Shown piece by piece: positions 1 to 7,500 of a stretch of 64,000 nt of DNA. The notes under the pieces are model-generated. The model did no database searches. It saw nothing but the letters and a program-made list of their open reading frames with translations, and was not told the DNA's origin. The DNA comes from Pseudolabrys sp. Root1462 (lineage in GTDB: Bacteria; Pseudomonadota; Alphaproteobacteria; Rhizobiales; Xanthobacteraceae): NCBI RefSeq assembly GCF_001426945.1, contig NZ_LMFS01000001.1:957757-1021756 (forward strand), given 5' to 3'. Position 1 is the stretch's first letter; every line of letters starts with the position of its first letter. Position numbers and translations under genes: made by a program.

Positions 1-1179
1 AATCCGGCGACGATGACGCAGCAGAAGGGCCTGCAGTTCGAGCAGGTCTTCACCGCCGTCATGCCGTATGCGTCGCACTCGCCGAACTCGACCAGCACCT
101 TCGCGGCCTTCGGCGGGGCGGGCGATTCCGGCGACGATGCGGTGGTGCCGGCCGGCTACATTTCGTGGCAGGCGACCGACCGCCTCTGGCTCGGCATGGC
201 GATGAACTCGCCGTTCGGCCTGAGCGTCAGCTTCCCGGACCGCTGGGCCGGCCGCACTTACGCCGAGAACACGGCGCTGCGCACCTATAACTTTACGCCG
301 ACCGTCGCCTTCGAAATGAACAAGTGGATCAGCTTCGGCGCCGGCGTTCAGATTCAGTACGCCACCGCCGGCTTCACCAGCGGTCTGCCGGTGAACAACG
401 CCGGCGTCTCGGGCGCCGCGTCGCTGACCAACACCGCCAATCTGCAGCTCAACGGCTGGGGCTACGGCTTCGTCGCCGGCGTGACGATAACGCCGACGCC
501 GACCACCACGATCGGCATCGGCTATCGCTCGGCGATCAACCAGAAGGCCGACGGCAGCCTGTCGCTCCCGGCCGGCGGCATTTTCGGCGCGCCGCTTTCG
601 ACGCCGGGCGGCATCGAAACGACGCTCAACTTGCCGGACAGCCTGACCCTGGGTCTGCGCCAGCGCCTGACCCGGCAGTGGACGCTGTTGGCCGGCTTCG
701 AGTGGACCAACTGGAGCCGGATCGGTACCTCGCAGATCACGCAGACCGCGAACGGCGCACCGGCCCGCATCGCCGGCACCGCCGTGACGATCCCGTTCGA
801 GTACAAGGACGGCTACTTCTACTCGCTCGGCGCCGAATACGAATGGAACGAGCGGCTGACGCTGCGCTCGGGTATCGCCTACGAGAAGAGCCCGATCGTC
901 GATCAGGTGCGCACGCCGCGCCTGCCGGACAACGATCGCTTCTGGCTGTCGGCCGGCCTGACCTACCGGGTCACGCCCAAGCTGTCGCTCGATCTGGCCT
1001 ATTCGCACCTGTTCGTGAAGGACACGTCGGTCGCGCTCGGGCCGGGCACCGGCAACCCGTCTTCGTCCACGATCTCGTACTCCGGCTCGGTCGACTCGCA
1101 TGTCGATATCGTGTCGCTCGGCATCCGCTACCGCTTCGACGATCCGGTCGTCCCGGTGAAGCAGGTCTATCACAAGTAA
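1..1179 (+). CDS. FadL/OmpP1-family outer membrane protein (5' truncated by window edge)
   Basis: The frame is open from the first base, so the gene begins before the window; about 392 residues of the C-terminal part are visible. The visible part is rich in alternating, aromatic-bounded beta strands and contains FadL-like elements (LGMAMNSPFGLS, RWAGRTYAENTALRTYNFTPTVA, LPDSLTLGLRQRL). It ends in repeated strands such as LDLAYSHLFV and IVSLGIRYRF, as expected for an outer-membrane barrel. FadL-family proteins carry long-chain fatty acids or aromatic hydrocarbons across the outer membrane; the substrate cannot be told here. The N-terminal hatch and signal peptide lie outside the window. It is followed by a hairpin terminator shared with the convergent SDR gene. 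Confidence 0.85.
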   Translation, partial: NPATMTQQKGLQFEQVFTAVMPYASHSPNSTSTFAAFGGAGDSGDDAVVPAGYISWQATDRLWLGMAMNSPFGLSVSFPDRWAGRTYAENTALRTYNFTPTVAFEMNKWISFGAGVQIQYATAGFTSGLPVNNAGVSGAASLTNTANLQLNGWGYGFVAGVTITPTPTTTIGIGYRSAINQKADGSLSLPAGGIFGAPLSTPGGIETTLNLPDSLTLGLRQRLTRQWTLLAGFEWTNWSRIGTSQITQTANGAPARIAGTAVTIPFEYKDGYFYSLGAEYEWNERLTLRSGIAYEKSPIVDQVRTPRLPDNDRFWLSAGLTYRVTPKLSLDLAYSHLFVKDTSVALGPGTGNPSSSTISYSGSVDSHVDIVSLGIRYRFDDPVVPVKQVYHK

Positions 1180-1203
1180 GCGCGGCACTTCCCCGCGAAC
1201 GCG

Positions 1204-1232
1204 AAAAGGCCGGCAGCGATGCCGGCCTTTTT
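1204..1232. terminator. Bidirectional intrinsic terminator
   Basis: An 8-bp perfect stem, GGCCGGCA/TGCCGGCC, closes a GCGA tetraloop and is flanked by AAAA on the left and TTTTT on the right. It sits between the convergent stops of the FadL-like gene and the SDR gene, so it can serve both strands. Confidence 0.85.
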
Positions 1233-1253
1233 GATTCCTGACGGGTGCCGCGC

Positions 1254-2033
1254 TCAGAACGCGGTCGGGATCGTGCCGCCGTCGATCAGCAGGTTCTGTC
1301 CGGTGATGTAGCCCGCATGCGACGAGCACAGGAAGGCGCAGGCCGCGCCGAACTCCTCCGGCTGGCCGAAGCGGCGCGCCGGGATGGTGTTGATGCGCGC
1401 TTGCGCCGCCTCGTCGAACGACTTGCCGCTCGCCGCCGACGCCTTGGTCAGCACGCTCTTGAGCCGGTCGGTGTCGAAGGCGCCGGGCAGGATCGAATTG
1501 ATGGTGACGTTCTTGTCGGCGACGGTGCGGGCGACGCCGGCGATGAAGGCGGTCAATCCGGCGCGCGCGCCCGACGACAGATCGAGACCGGCGAGCGGCG
1601 CCTTCACCGAGCTCGAGGTGATGTTGATGATGCGGCCGAAGCCGCGCGCCGCCATCGGATCGATGACCTTCTGAATGAGTTCGATGGCGACCACCATGTT
1701 GGCGACGACGCCATCGAGCATCATCTCGCGCGTCAGTTCGCGGAAGTTGCGCGGCGGCGGGCCGCCGTTGTTGTTCACCAGGATGTCGGGTGAGGGGCAG
1801 GCGGCGAACAGCGCCTTCTGGCCGTCCGGCGTGGCGACGTCGGCGACGACCGGGATGGCCTTGCTGCCGGTCGCCTTGGCGATCTCCGCGGCGGTGGCCT
1901 CGACGGTCCTGGCGTCACGGCCGTTGATCACGACCTCGACGCCGGCCTCGGCCAGCGCGAAGGCGCAGGCCTTGCCGAGCCCGCGGCTCGACGCGCAAAC
2001 GATGGCCTTGCGGCCGGCGATACCAAGATCCAT
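1254..2033 (-). CDS. SDR-family oxidoreductase with non-canonical active site
   Basis: A 259-residue short-chain dehydrogenase/reductase-like protein of classical length. The N-terminal Rossmann motif is ASSRGLG (residues 14-20), followed by an NNNGGPPP stretch (about 87-94) in place of NNAG. The active-site Ser region is ITSSS (138-142), but the YxxxK dyad is replaced by S153-x-x-x-R157 in the segment DLSSGARAGL. The C-terminus ITGQNLLIDGG is typical. The NGGPPP plus SxxxR combination recurs in a divergent SDR subgroup often labelled FabG-like; the reaction is unknown and may not be a standard Tyr/Lys-catalysed one. It is a single gene on the minus strand. Confidence 0.85.
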   Translation of the reverse strand: MDLGIAGRKAIVCASSRGLGKACAFALAEAGVEVVINGRDARTVEATAAEIAKATGSKAIPVVADVATPDGQKALFAACPSPDILVNNNGGPPPRNFRELTREMMLDGVVANMVVAIELIQKVIDPMAARGFGRIINITSSSVKAPLAGLDLSSGARAGLTAFIAGVARTVADKNVTINSILPGAFDTDRLKSVLTKASAASGKSFDEAAQARINTIPARRFGQPEEFGAACAFLCSSHAGYITGQNLLIDGGTIPTAF

Positions 2034-2132
2034 GGGATTTTTCCTCGACGCTCGAAGCAGGAGCTACACTGATAGGACACGGCGCCGTGGGGTCAAGCAT
2101 GGCGTGGGGCCGCCTTTGCGGCATTGGCTAGC

Positions 2133-2163
2133 CTTCACCCTCCGCCTCCAGGGGAGGGTGAAG
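2133..2163. repeat. Intergenic palindrome, 11-bp perfect arms
   Basis: CTTCACCCTCC and GGAGGGTGAAG flank a 9-nt loop in the gap between the divergent SDR and methyltransferase genes. There is no T-tract on either side, so it looks more like a dispersed palindromic repeat than a terminator. A shorter relative lies at 2919-2935. Confidence 0.7.
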
Positions 2164-2243
2164 AGTAGCCCCCCTGTCGCCGAACTGTCGCAGAGGCTTG
2201 CTACGGCAAAAGCATGACCGGGCCAACGATTCGAGGGGCTTTC

Positions 2244-2903
2244 ATGCTGCGCGATCCCGCCAAAGACGTCATGGAAAAAGCCTATGCCAAGTGGGCGCCG
2301 GTCTACGACATGCTGTGCGGCCCGGTGTTCCTCAACGGCCGGCGCGCCGCGGCGAAAGCGGCGCATGAAGTCGGCGGCCGCATCCTCGAGATCGGCGTCG
2401 GCACCGGCCTGTCGTTCGACGACTATGACCACACCACCGAAATCACCGGCATCGATATTTCCGAGCCGATGATCGCGCGGGCGCGCGAGCGCCTCGCCAC
2501 CGGGCGCTATCCCTTCGTCAAGGAGCTGCGCGTGATGGACGCCAGCGCGCTGGATTATCCCGACGCGTCGTTCGACTGCGTCGTCGGCCAGTTCGTCATC
2601 ACGCTGGTCGATAATCCGGAGCGCGTGCTGTCGGAATGCGCGCGCGTGCTGCGGCCCGGCGGCCAGATCATTCTCGTCAATCATCTTTATTCGGAGAAGG
2701 GCCTCGCCGCCGCGGTCGAGCGGCTGCTGGCGCAGAAGGCGCGCAAGCTCGGCCTGCGTCCCGAGTTTCCGTTCCAGCGTCTCGCCGACTGGGCTTCGCG
2801 TCACGGCGGCGCCGAACTGATCGAGCGGCGCAAGGTCAAGCCGTTCGGTGTTTATACGCTGGTGCGGTTCCGGCGGGCGGAAGCGCAGAGCGTCGCGGCG
2901 TAA
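2244..2903 (+). CDS. pmtA: PmtA-like phospholipid/ubiquinone-type SAM methyltransferase
   Basis: A 219-residue class I methyltransferase. The start at 2244 is preferred over the upstream ATG at 2214 because GAGGGG lies 7 nt before it. The N-terminus AYAKWAPVYDMLCGPVF followed by NGRRAA is the signature of the Rhodobacter-type phosphatidylethanolamine N-methyltransferases. Motif I is ILEIGVGTGLS and the acidic loop is ITGIDIS. Such enzymes methylate PE stepwise towards phosphatidylcholine at the inner membrane. It lies directly upstream of a Pho box and the plcP-agt pair, which fits membrane-lipid metabolism. UbiE-like quinone methyltransferases are close relatives, so the substrate is inferred and the symbol is provisional. 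Confidence 0.65.
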   Translation: MLRDPAKDVMEKAYAKWAPVYDMLCGPVFLNGRRAAAKAAHEVGGRILEIGVGTGLSFDDYDHTTEITGIDISEPMIARARERLATGRYPFVKELRVMDASALDYPDASFDCVVGQFVITLVDNPERVLSECARVLRPGGQIILVNHLYSEKGLAAAVERLLAQKARKLGLRPEFPFQRLADWASRHGGAELIERRKVKPFGVYTLVRFRRAEAQSVAA

Positions 2904-2918
2904 GCGTCCTGTCTTGCT

Positions 2919-2935
2919 CTCCCCTCCCAGGGGAG
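2919..2935. repeat. Short palindrome related to the 2133-2163 repeat
   Basis: CTCCCCT-CCC-AGGGGAG, a 7-bp stem just after the methyltransferase stop. It resembles the central part of the upstream palindrome. It could attenuate readthrough into plcP, but there is no T-tract. Confidence 0.5.
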
Positions 2936-2947
2936 GAAGAAACAACG

Positions 2948-2965
2948 TCGTCACACCACTGTCAC
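2948..2965 (+). promoter_or_regulatory. Pho box upstream of plcP
   Basis: TCGTCAC-ACCA-CTGTCAC: two 7-bp direct repeats sharing GTCAC, separated by 4 bp, the standard architecture of a PhoB site. A possible -10 hexamer, GCTAAT (2974-2979), lies 8 bp after it, and the plcP start is 53 bp downstream. The match and the known phosphate control of plcP genes in rhizobia support the call. Confidence 0.75.
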
Positions 2966-3018
2966 ATGACTTTGCTAATGGGCCGAGACATGAAGCAATA
3001 CCTCCGAAAGGTCGCGCC

Positions 3019-3816
3019 GTGACGGACAACGCCACGCGGCGCTTTCGCGCGCTTTTCATCTCCGACGTTCATCTCGGCACCCGCGGTTGCCAGGCCGACA
3101 AACTGCTCGACTTCCTGCGCCATCACGAGGCCGACACCGTTTATCTGGTCGGCGACATCGTCGATGGCTGGGCGCTGCGCTCGTCCTGGTACTGGCCGCA
3201 GGCGCATAACGACGTGGTGCAGAAGCTGCTGCGCCAGGCGCGCAAGGGCGCGCGGCTGATCTACATCCCCGGCAACCACGACGAATTCCTGCGCGGCTAT
3301 TACGGCACGCATTTCGGCGGCATCGAGGTGGTCGAGCACATCGTCCACGAAGGCGCCGACGGCAAGCGCTACTTCGTCGTGCACGGCGACATGTTCGATC
3401 TCGTCGTCACGCAGGCGCGCTGGCTGGCGCTGCTCGGCGACAAGGCCTACGACTTCGCCATCAAGGCCAATCGCGTGTTCAACGCGATGCGCCGCATCTT
3501 CGGCGCGCCGTACTGGTCGCTGTCGAAGTGGGCGAAGATGAAGGTGAAGAACGCCGTCAACTATATCGGCGCCTTCGAGAAGGCGCTGGCCAATGAGGCC
3601 AAGCATCACCAAGTCGACGGCGTGATCTGCGGCCACATCCACACCGCGGCGCTGCACGACGACTTCGGCCTGCGCTACATCAATTGCGGCGACTGGGTCG
3701 AGAGCTGCACCGCGGTCGGCGAAAATGCCGACGGCACCTTCGAAATCATCACCTGGATCCACGACGGCCGTCAGAGCGCGCCGCTCGAGATCGCGGCGCA
3801 AGCACAGGCGGCATAG
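3019..3816 (+). CDS. plcP: PlcP-like phospholipase C / LpxH-type metallophosphoesterase
   Basis: 265 residues from a GTG start (AAAGG at a usable distance); the longer open frame upstream would run through the Pho box and is rejected. Calcineurin-like metal motifs are all present: D16-V-H18, G45-D46, N86-H87-D88, H122-G-D124 and G205-H-I-H208. The family is usually annotated UDP-2,3-diacylglucosamine diphosphatase. However, the rhizobial member PlcP of Sinorhizobium meliloti cleaves phosphatidylcholine to diacylglycerol when phosphate is limiting. The Pho box upstream and the glycosyltransferase 6 bp downstream match the plcP-agt cassette and favour PlcP over LpxH. A role in lipid A synthesis is the alternative. 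Confidence 0.8.
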   Translation: MTDNATRRFRALFISDVHLGTRGCQADKLLDFLRHHEADTVYLVGDIVDGWALRSSWYWPQAHNDVVQKLLRQARKGARLIYIPGNHDEFLRGYYGTHFGGIEVVEHIVHEGADGKRYFVVHGDMFDLVVTQARWLALLGDKAYDFAIKANRVFNAMRRIFGAPYWSLSKWAKMKVKNAVNYIGAFEKALANEAKHHQVDGVICGHIHTAALHDDFGLRYINCGDWVESCTAVGENADGTFEIITWIHDGRQSAPLEIAAQAQAA

Positions 3817-3822
3817 CACACG

Positions 3823-4890
3823 ATGAAAATTCTCATCGTGACCGACGCCTGGCATCCGCAGGTCAACGGCGTCGTGCGCACGCTCGGCCAGGTGGCGCAG
3901 GAAGCGACCAACTTCGGCGTACCCGTCGCCATCCTCAGCCCGGCCGAATTCCGCACCGTGCCGATGCCGAGCTATCCGGAAATCCGCCTGGCGCTGACCG
4001 GGCCGGGCGCCATGGAACGCCGGTTAGAGGCCATCGCGCCGGACGCCATCCATATCGCGACCGAAGGCCCGCTCGGCCATGCCATGCGCCGCGTCTGCAT
4101 CCGCCGCGGCCTGCCGTTCACCACGAGCTTTCATACCCGCTTTCCCGATTACGTCGCCGAGCGCGTCACAATCGCGCCGAAGTGGTCGGGCGACCTGACC
4201 TGGGCGTGGCTGCGCCGCTTCCATTCGCAGAGCGCCGCGGTGCTGGCGGCGACGCCGACCCTGGTCGCCGAGCTGGAAGGCCGCGGCTTCCGCAACGTCA
4301 AGCTCTGGCAACGCGGCGTCGATGCGGCCTTGTTTCATCCCGAGCGCCAGCCGGCGCTTGGCGGCGGGCTGAGCGATCTGCCGCGGCCGATCTTTCTCAC
4401 CGTCGGCCGCGTCGCGGTGGAAAAGAACCTCGAGGAATTTCTCAAGCTCGATCTGCCCGGCACCAAGCTCGTGGTCGGCGACGGTCCGGCGCGCGATCAT
4501 CTGACGAAGAAGTATCCCGGCGCGGTGTTCGTCGGCGCCAAGCACGGCGCCGAACTCGCCGACATCTACGCGGCGGCCGATGTCTTCGTATTCCCGAGCC
4601 GCACCGACACCTTCGGTCTGGTGCTGCTCGAGGCGCTGGCGAGCGGCGTGCCGGTGGCTGCGTTTCCGGCGGCGGCGCCGCGCGACGTGATCGGCAGCGC
4701 GCCGGTCGGCTGTCTCGATGAGGATCTCAAGGCGGCCTGCCTCACGGCGCTCGCGCTCGACCGCGCGGCGTGCCGCGACTTCGCGCGCGGCCTGACCTGG
4801 GAAGCCACCGCCCGAACTTTCGTCAAGCACGTCACCGAAGCGACGCAGAAGCCGCGCCGGCGACGCGATCGCGACCGCGCGGCGGCCTGA
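3823..4890 (+). CDS. agt: Agt-like GT4 diacylglycerol glycosyltransferase
   Basis: A 355-residue GT-B glycosyltransferase of the GT4/group 1 type. The N-terminal domain opens with ILIVTDAWHPQVNGVVRT, typical of diacylglycerol glycosyltransferases, and contains TSFHTRFPDYVAER (about 101-114). The donor-binding half has LTVGRVAVEKNLEEF (192-206) and the EX7E-like region SRTDTFGLVLLEALASG (259-275). It starts 6 bp after plcP and is surely co-transcribed. In rhizobia, Agt glycosylates the diacylglycerol released by PlcP to make phosphorus-free glycolipids. Whether it uses UDP-glucose, UDP-galactose or UDP-glucuronate cannot be read here. The last 15 residues are Arg-rich and could aid membrane binding. 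Confidence 0.78.
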   Translation: MKILIVTDAWHPQVNGVVRTLGQVAQEATNFGVPVAILSPAEFRTVPMPSYPEIRLALTGPGAMERRLEAIAPDAIHIATEGPLGHAMRRVCIRRGLPFTTSFHTRFPDYVAERVTIAPKWSGDLTWAWLRRFHSQSAAVLAATPTLVAELEGRGFRNVKLWQRGVDAALFHPERQPALGGGLSDLPRPIFLTVGRVAVEKNLEEFLKLDLPGTKLVVGDGPARDHLTKKYPGAVFVGAKHGAELADIYAAADVFVFPSRTDTFGLVLLEALASGVPVAAFPAAAPRDVIGSAPVGCLDEDLKAACLTALALDRAACRDFARGLTWEATARTFVKHVTEATQKPRRRRDRDRAAA

Positions 4891-4964
4891 CCGGCGAGTT
4901 CCCTCGCATCCACAAGCCCAAAGGCGCGCTTGCCGCCCGGGAGTGCCGGGCGTAGCCTTCGCGC

Positions 4965-5972
4965 ATGGGCCATATCGACCAGAAACTGCTGCCGACCGCC
5001 GCCGACGTCGAAGCCGCGGTCACGCGTCTCAAGGGCGTCGCGGTGCGGACGCCGCTGATCAACACGCCGGTGCTCGACGAGCGGCTTGGCGCGCGCGTGT
5101 TTCTCAAGGCCGAGATCCTGCAGCGCACCGGCTCGTTCAAATTCCGCGGCGCCTATAATCGCATTTCGCAAATTCCCGCCGAGCGCCGCGCCGCCGGCGT
5201 CGTCGCTTATTCGTCGGGCAATCACGCGCAGGGCGTCGCCGCTGCGGCCAAGCTGCTCGGCATGCCGGCGACCATCGTCATGCCGGACGACGCGCCGAAG
5301 GCCAAGCTCAGCCGCACCCGCGCTTTGGGTGCCGAGGTCGTGACATACGACCGCGTCGGCGGCGCCGACCGCGCGGCGATTGCCGAGCGCATCGTCAAGG
5401 AGCGCGGCGCAACGCTGGTGCCGCCGTACGACGATCCGCAGATCATCGCCGGGCAGGGCACCATCGGCGTCGAGATCGCGGAGGATCTCGACAGACTCGG
5501 CCTCAAGCCGGACATCGTCGTCGTCGGTGCATCGGGCGGCGGATTGGCCGCCGGCGTGTCGCTCGGCATCAAGTCGCGCGCGGCGTCGGCGCGGCTGTTC
5601 ACCGCCGAGCCGAAGGACTTCGACGACACCTTGCGCTCGTTCGTGCGCGGCGAACGCGTCGCCAACGAGAAGATCACGGGCTCGATCTGCGACGCGTTGA
5701 TGAGCAACACGCCGGGCGAGTGGACCTTCCCGATCAACAAGGAACTGATCGGGCAGGGCATTGCGGCGAGCGACGAGGAAGTCGCCACCGCGGTGCGTTA
5801 TGCGTTCAACGAATTGAAGCTGGTGGTCGAGCCGGGCGGCGCCATCGGTCTTGCCTCGCTGCTGGCCGGCAAACTCGACGGCATCGTCGATATCCGCGGC
5901 AAGACCGTGGTCGCCATCCTGTCCGGCGGCAATGTCGATCCCGAGATGTACGCCAAGCTGATCGCGGGCTGA
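4965..5972 (+). CDS. Threonine/serine dehydratase-like PLP enzyme (catabolic, no ACT domain)
   Basis: A 335-residue fold-type II PLP enzyme. The PLP lysine is K59 in GSFKFRGAYN, the phosphate-binding Gly-rich loop is GASGGGLAAG (about residues 188-197), and SGGNVD lies near the C-terminus. The length matches the single-domain catabolic threonine ammonia-lyase/serine racemase group; the C-terminal regulatory ACT domains of biosynthetic IlvA are absent. It probably deaminates L-threonine or L-serine to 2-oxoacids plus ammonia. A 74-bp gap separates it from agt, so it may have its own promoter. Related hydroxyaspartate dehydratases and racemases cannot be excluded. Confidence 0.82.
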   Translation: MGHIDQKLLPTAADVEAAVTRLKGVAVRTPLINTPVLDERLGARVFLKAEILQRTGSFKFRGAYNRISQIPAERRAAGVVAYSSGNHAQGVAAAAKLLGMPATIVMPDDAPKAKLSRTRALGAEVVTYDRVGGADRAAIAERIVKERGATLVPPYDDPQIIAGQGTIGVEIAEDLDRLGLKPDIVVVGASGGGLAAGVSLGIKSRAASARLFTAEPKDFDDTLRSFVRGERVANEKITGSICDALMSNTPGEWTFPINKELIGQGIAASDEEVATAVRYAFNELKLVVEPGGAIGLASLLAGKLDGIVDIRGKTVVAILSGGNVDPEMYAKLIAG

Positions 5973-5993
5973 GGGCAAGTCAGCCTGCTCATT

Positions 5994-6051
5994 GTCATTC
6001 CGAAACTATGGAATCGGGGCTCGCGACCTCAAGGTCGCGCCCCGGAATGAC
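5994..6051. repeat. Palindromic intergenic element, nested hairpins
   Basis: Outer arms GTCATTCCG and CGGAATGAC enclose an inner hairpin (GCGACCT/AGGTCGC, flanked by GGGGC and GCCCC). It lies between the convergent stops of the dehydratase and the next minus-strand gene. The outer-arm type is common in genomes of this group (established pattern, not checked here). It can also act as a transcription stop. Confidence 0.7.
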
Positions 6052-6084
6052 CACGTGCACTTTTCGCGGGGACGAACGAAGCTT

Positions 6085-7380
6085 TTACGTAAACAGCGCG
6101 ATGCGCTCGTCGTCGCTCAGCGACAGGATCGGCGCCAGCGGGTCGGCGACTTCGATCTTGCCGATCGTGAGCGGTGCGGCGCCCGGCGGCGTCGGCCGTT
6201 GCAACTGTTCGACCAGCGCCTCGATGGCGGTGATCGTCATGCCGGCGGAAGCGGCCGGCGCCATCTGCGTGATCGGCGGCGTCGGCAATTGCGGCGCGGG
6301 ATGCGAAGCGTCGTCGCCGGCGATCGTCACCTCGGCCTCGACCGTCAGATCGTCGAGCCACAGTTCGTAGGTCTCGACTTCGCCGGCGGCGGCAATGCGG
6401 CCGGACTCGCCGGTGCTCGCTGGCGCGGTGTCGATCTTCGCTTGCGGCTTTACCGCAGGCGGCGCGATCTGTTCAGCCGCGGCCGCCGGTGCGGCTGCAA
6501 CAACCGGTTCGAATGTCGCCGCGCTGGGCGCTGCGGCTGTTGGCTCGGCAACCACTGCCGGCGCTTCCGGCGCAGCCTTCAATTCCGGCGGCTCAGCCTT
6601 CAACTCAATCTTCGGCTCGGACTTTGCCTCAATCTTCGCCTCAACCTTCGGCGCAGCGACCGGCGGCGGCGACAACTCGCTCCACGCCGCGCGTTGCTCC
6701 GGTGCTTCGGCCTTGCCCGGCGCCGAGGCCGGCCTTGCCGCCTGCTGGGCGTGATAATCGAACTCGACCTTCGGAATGACGATCGCCTCGGGCGCCTTGG
6801 CGACCGGCGCGGCTTTCTCCGCCACCGGCGCTTCGGCGACGCGCGGCGTCTGCACCAGCGCGACCGGTGCGGCGGGCGCCGCGGCGAGCGGCTGCGGGAT
6901 CGGCAATTCCGGTTGCTCCGGCGGCGGCACCGCGGCGAGCGCTTCGAGCGCGCGCAACTCGTCCGGCATCGTCACCAGCGCTTCGAGACGCGCCTGGGTG
7001 AAATCGATCAGCGCCGACAGGGTCGCTGCCTTGATGGCGCTCGGGCTGTTCTCGGTCTGCGGCTTCGCCGTGCGCAGCGTGTCGAGCAGCGCGCGCAGAT
7101 CCTGACGGATGCGGTCGCCGTCGGCGGCCGGCTTCTGCGTGCGCGCCGTTTCCTCGAGCCGGTTCAGCGCCTCAAGCACGACTTCGGTATCGGCATGGCG
7201 ATTGCGCCGGGCGTATTCCTGCAGGAAGGCGCGGCCGCGCGCGCTCGCGCCCAGCGCCTGACAGAACGACTGATAATCGTCCTCGGCAACCGTGGCCGCC
7301 GACGCCTCGCGTCGCAGCGCTGAGTTCTCGTTGGCCGACATCGAGGCCATGATGAGCGCCGTCCAGTCCCTGCTAGCCAT
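6085..7380 (-). CDS. Conserved-looking protein of unknown function, Ala/Pro/Lys-rich middle
   Basis: 431 residues, not recognised. Three parts can be seen. The N-terminal about 150 residues are helical and ordered (DYQSFCQALGASARGRAFLQ, then a segment ADTEVVLEALNRLEETA). A long Ala/Pro/Lys/Glu-rich stretch follows, with KxEAK/KAEP repeats (about 215-345). The short C-terminal module ends DPLAPILSLSDDERIALFT. The middle looks disordered and resembles spacer regions of envelope or signalling proteins. No signal peptide or membrane segment is evident. The start is uncertain: ATGs at 7350 and 7341 are possible, but only 7380 has a GGA-containing leader. It is divergent from the MFS gene. Confidence 0.7.
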   Translation of the reverse strand: MASRDWTALIMASMSANENSALRREASAATVAEDDYQSFCQALGASARGRAFLQEYARRNRHADTEVVLEALNRLEETARTQKPAADGDRIRQDLRALLDTLRTAKPQTENSPSAIKAATLSALIDFTQARLEALVTMPDELRALEALAAVPPPEQPELPIPQPLAAAPAAPVALVQTPRVAEAPVAEKAAPVAKAPEAIVIPKVEFDYHAQQAARPASAPGKAEAPEQRAAWSELSPPPVAAPKVEAKIEAKSEPKIELKAEPPELKAAPEAPAVVAEPTAAAPSAATFEPVVAAAPAAAAEQIAPPAVKPQAKIDTAPASTGESGRIAAAGEVETYELWLDDLTVEAEVTIAGDDASHPAPQLPTPPITQMAPAASAGMTITAIEALVEQLQRPTPPGAAPLTIGKIEVADPLAPILSLSDDERIALFT

Positions 7381-7500
7381 AGGAAATTTCCACTCGGCCG
7401 TTTATCAATCATGCGACCTGATTCGGCCAGCGCTCCGCCGCCCTTGGCCACCGCTGAATTCCGTAGCTGAATCAAGGCACTGCCGGAGCCGAGCCCGCCG

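Noticed and set aside
2848-3018. N-terminal extension of the plcP reading frame
   Set aside because: It would run through the Pho box and the preceding gene's end; the conserved domain starts at the GTG at 3019.
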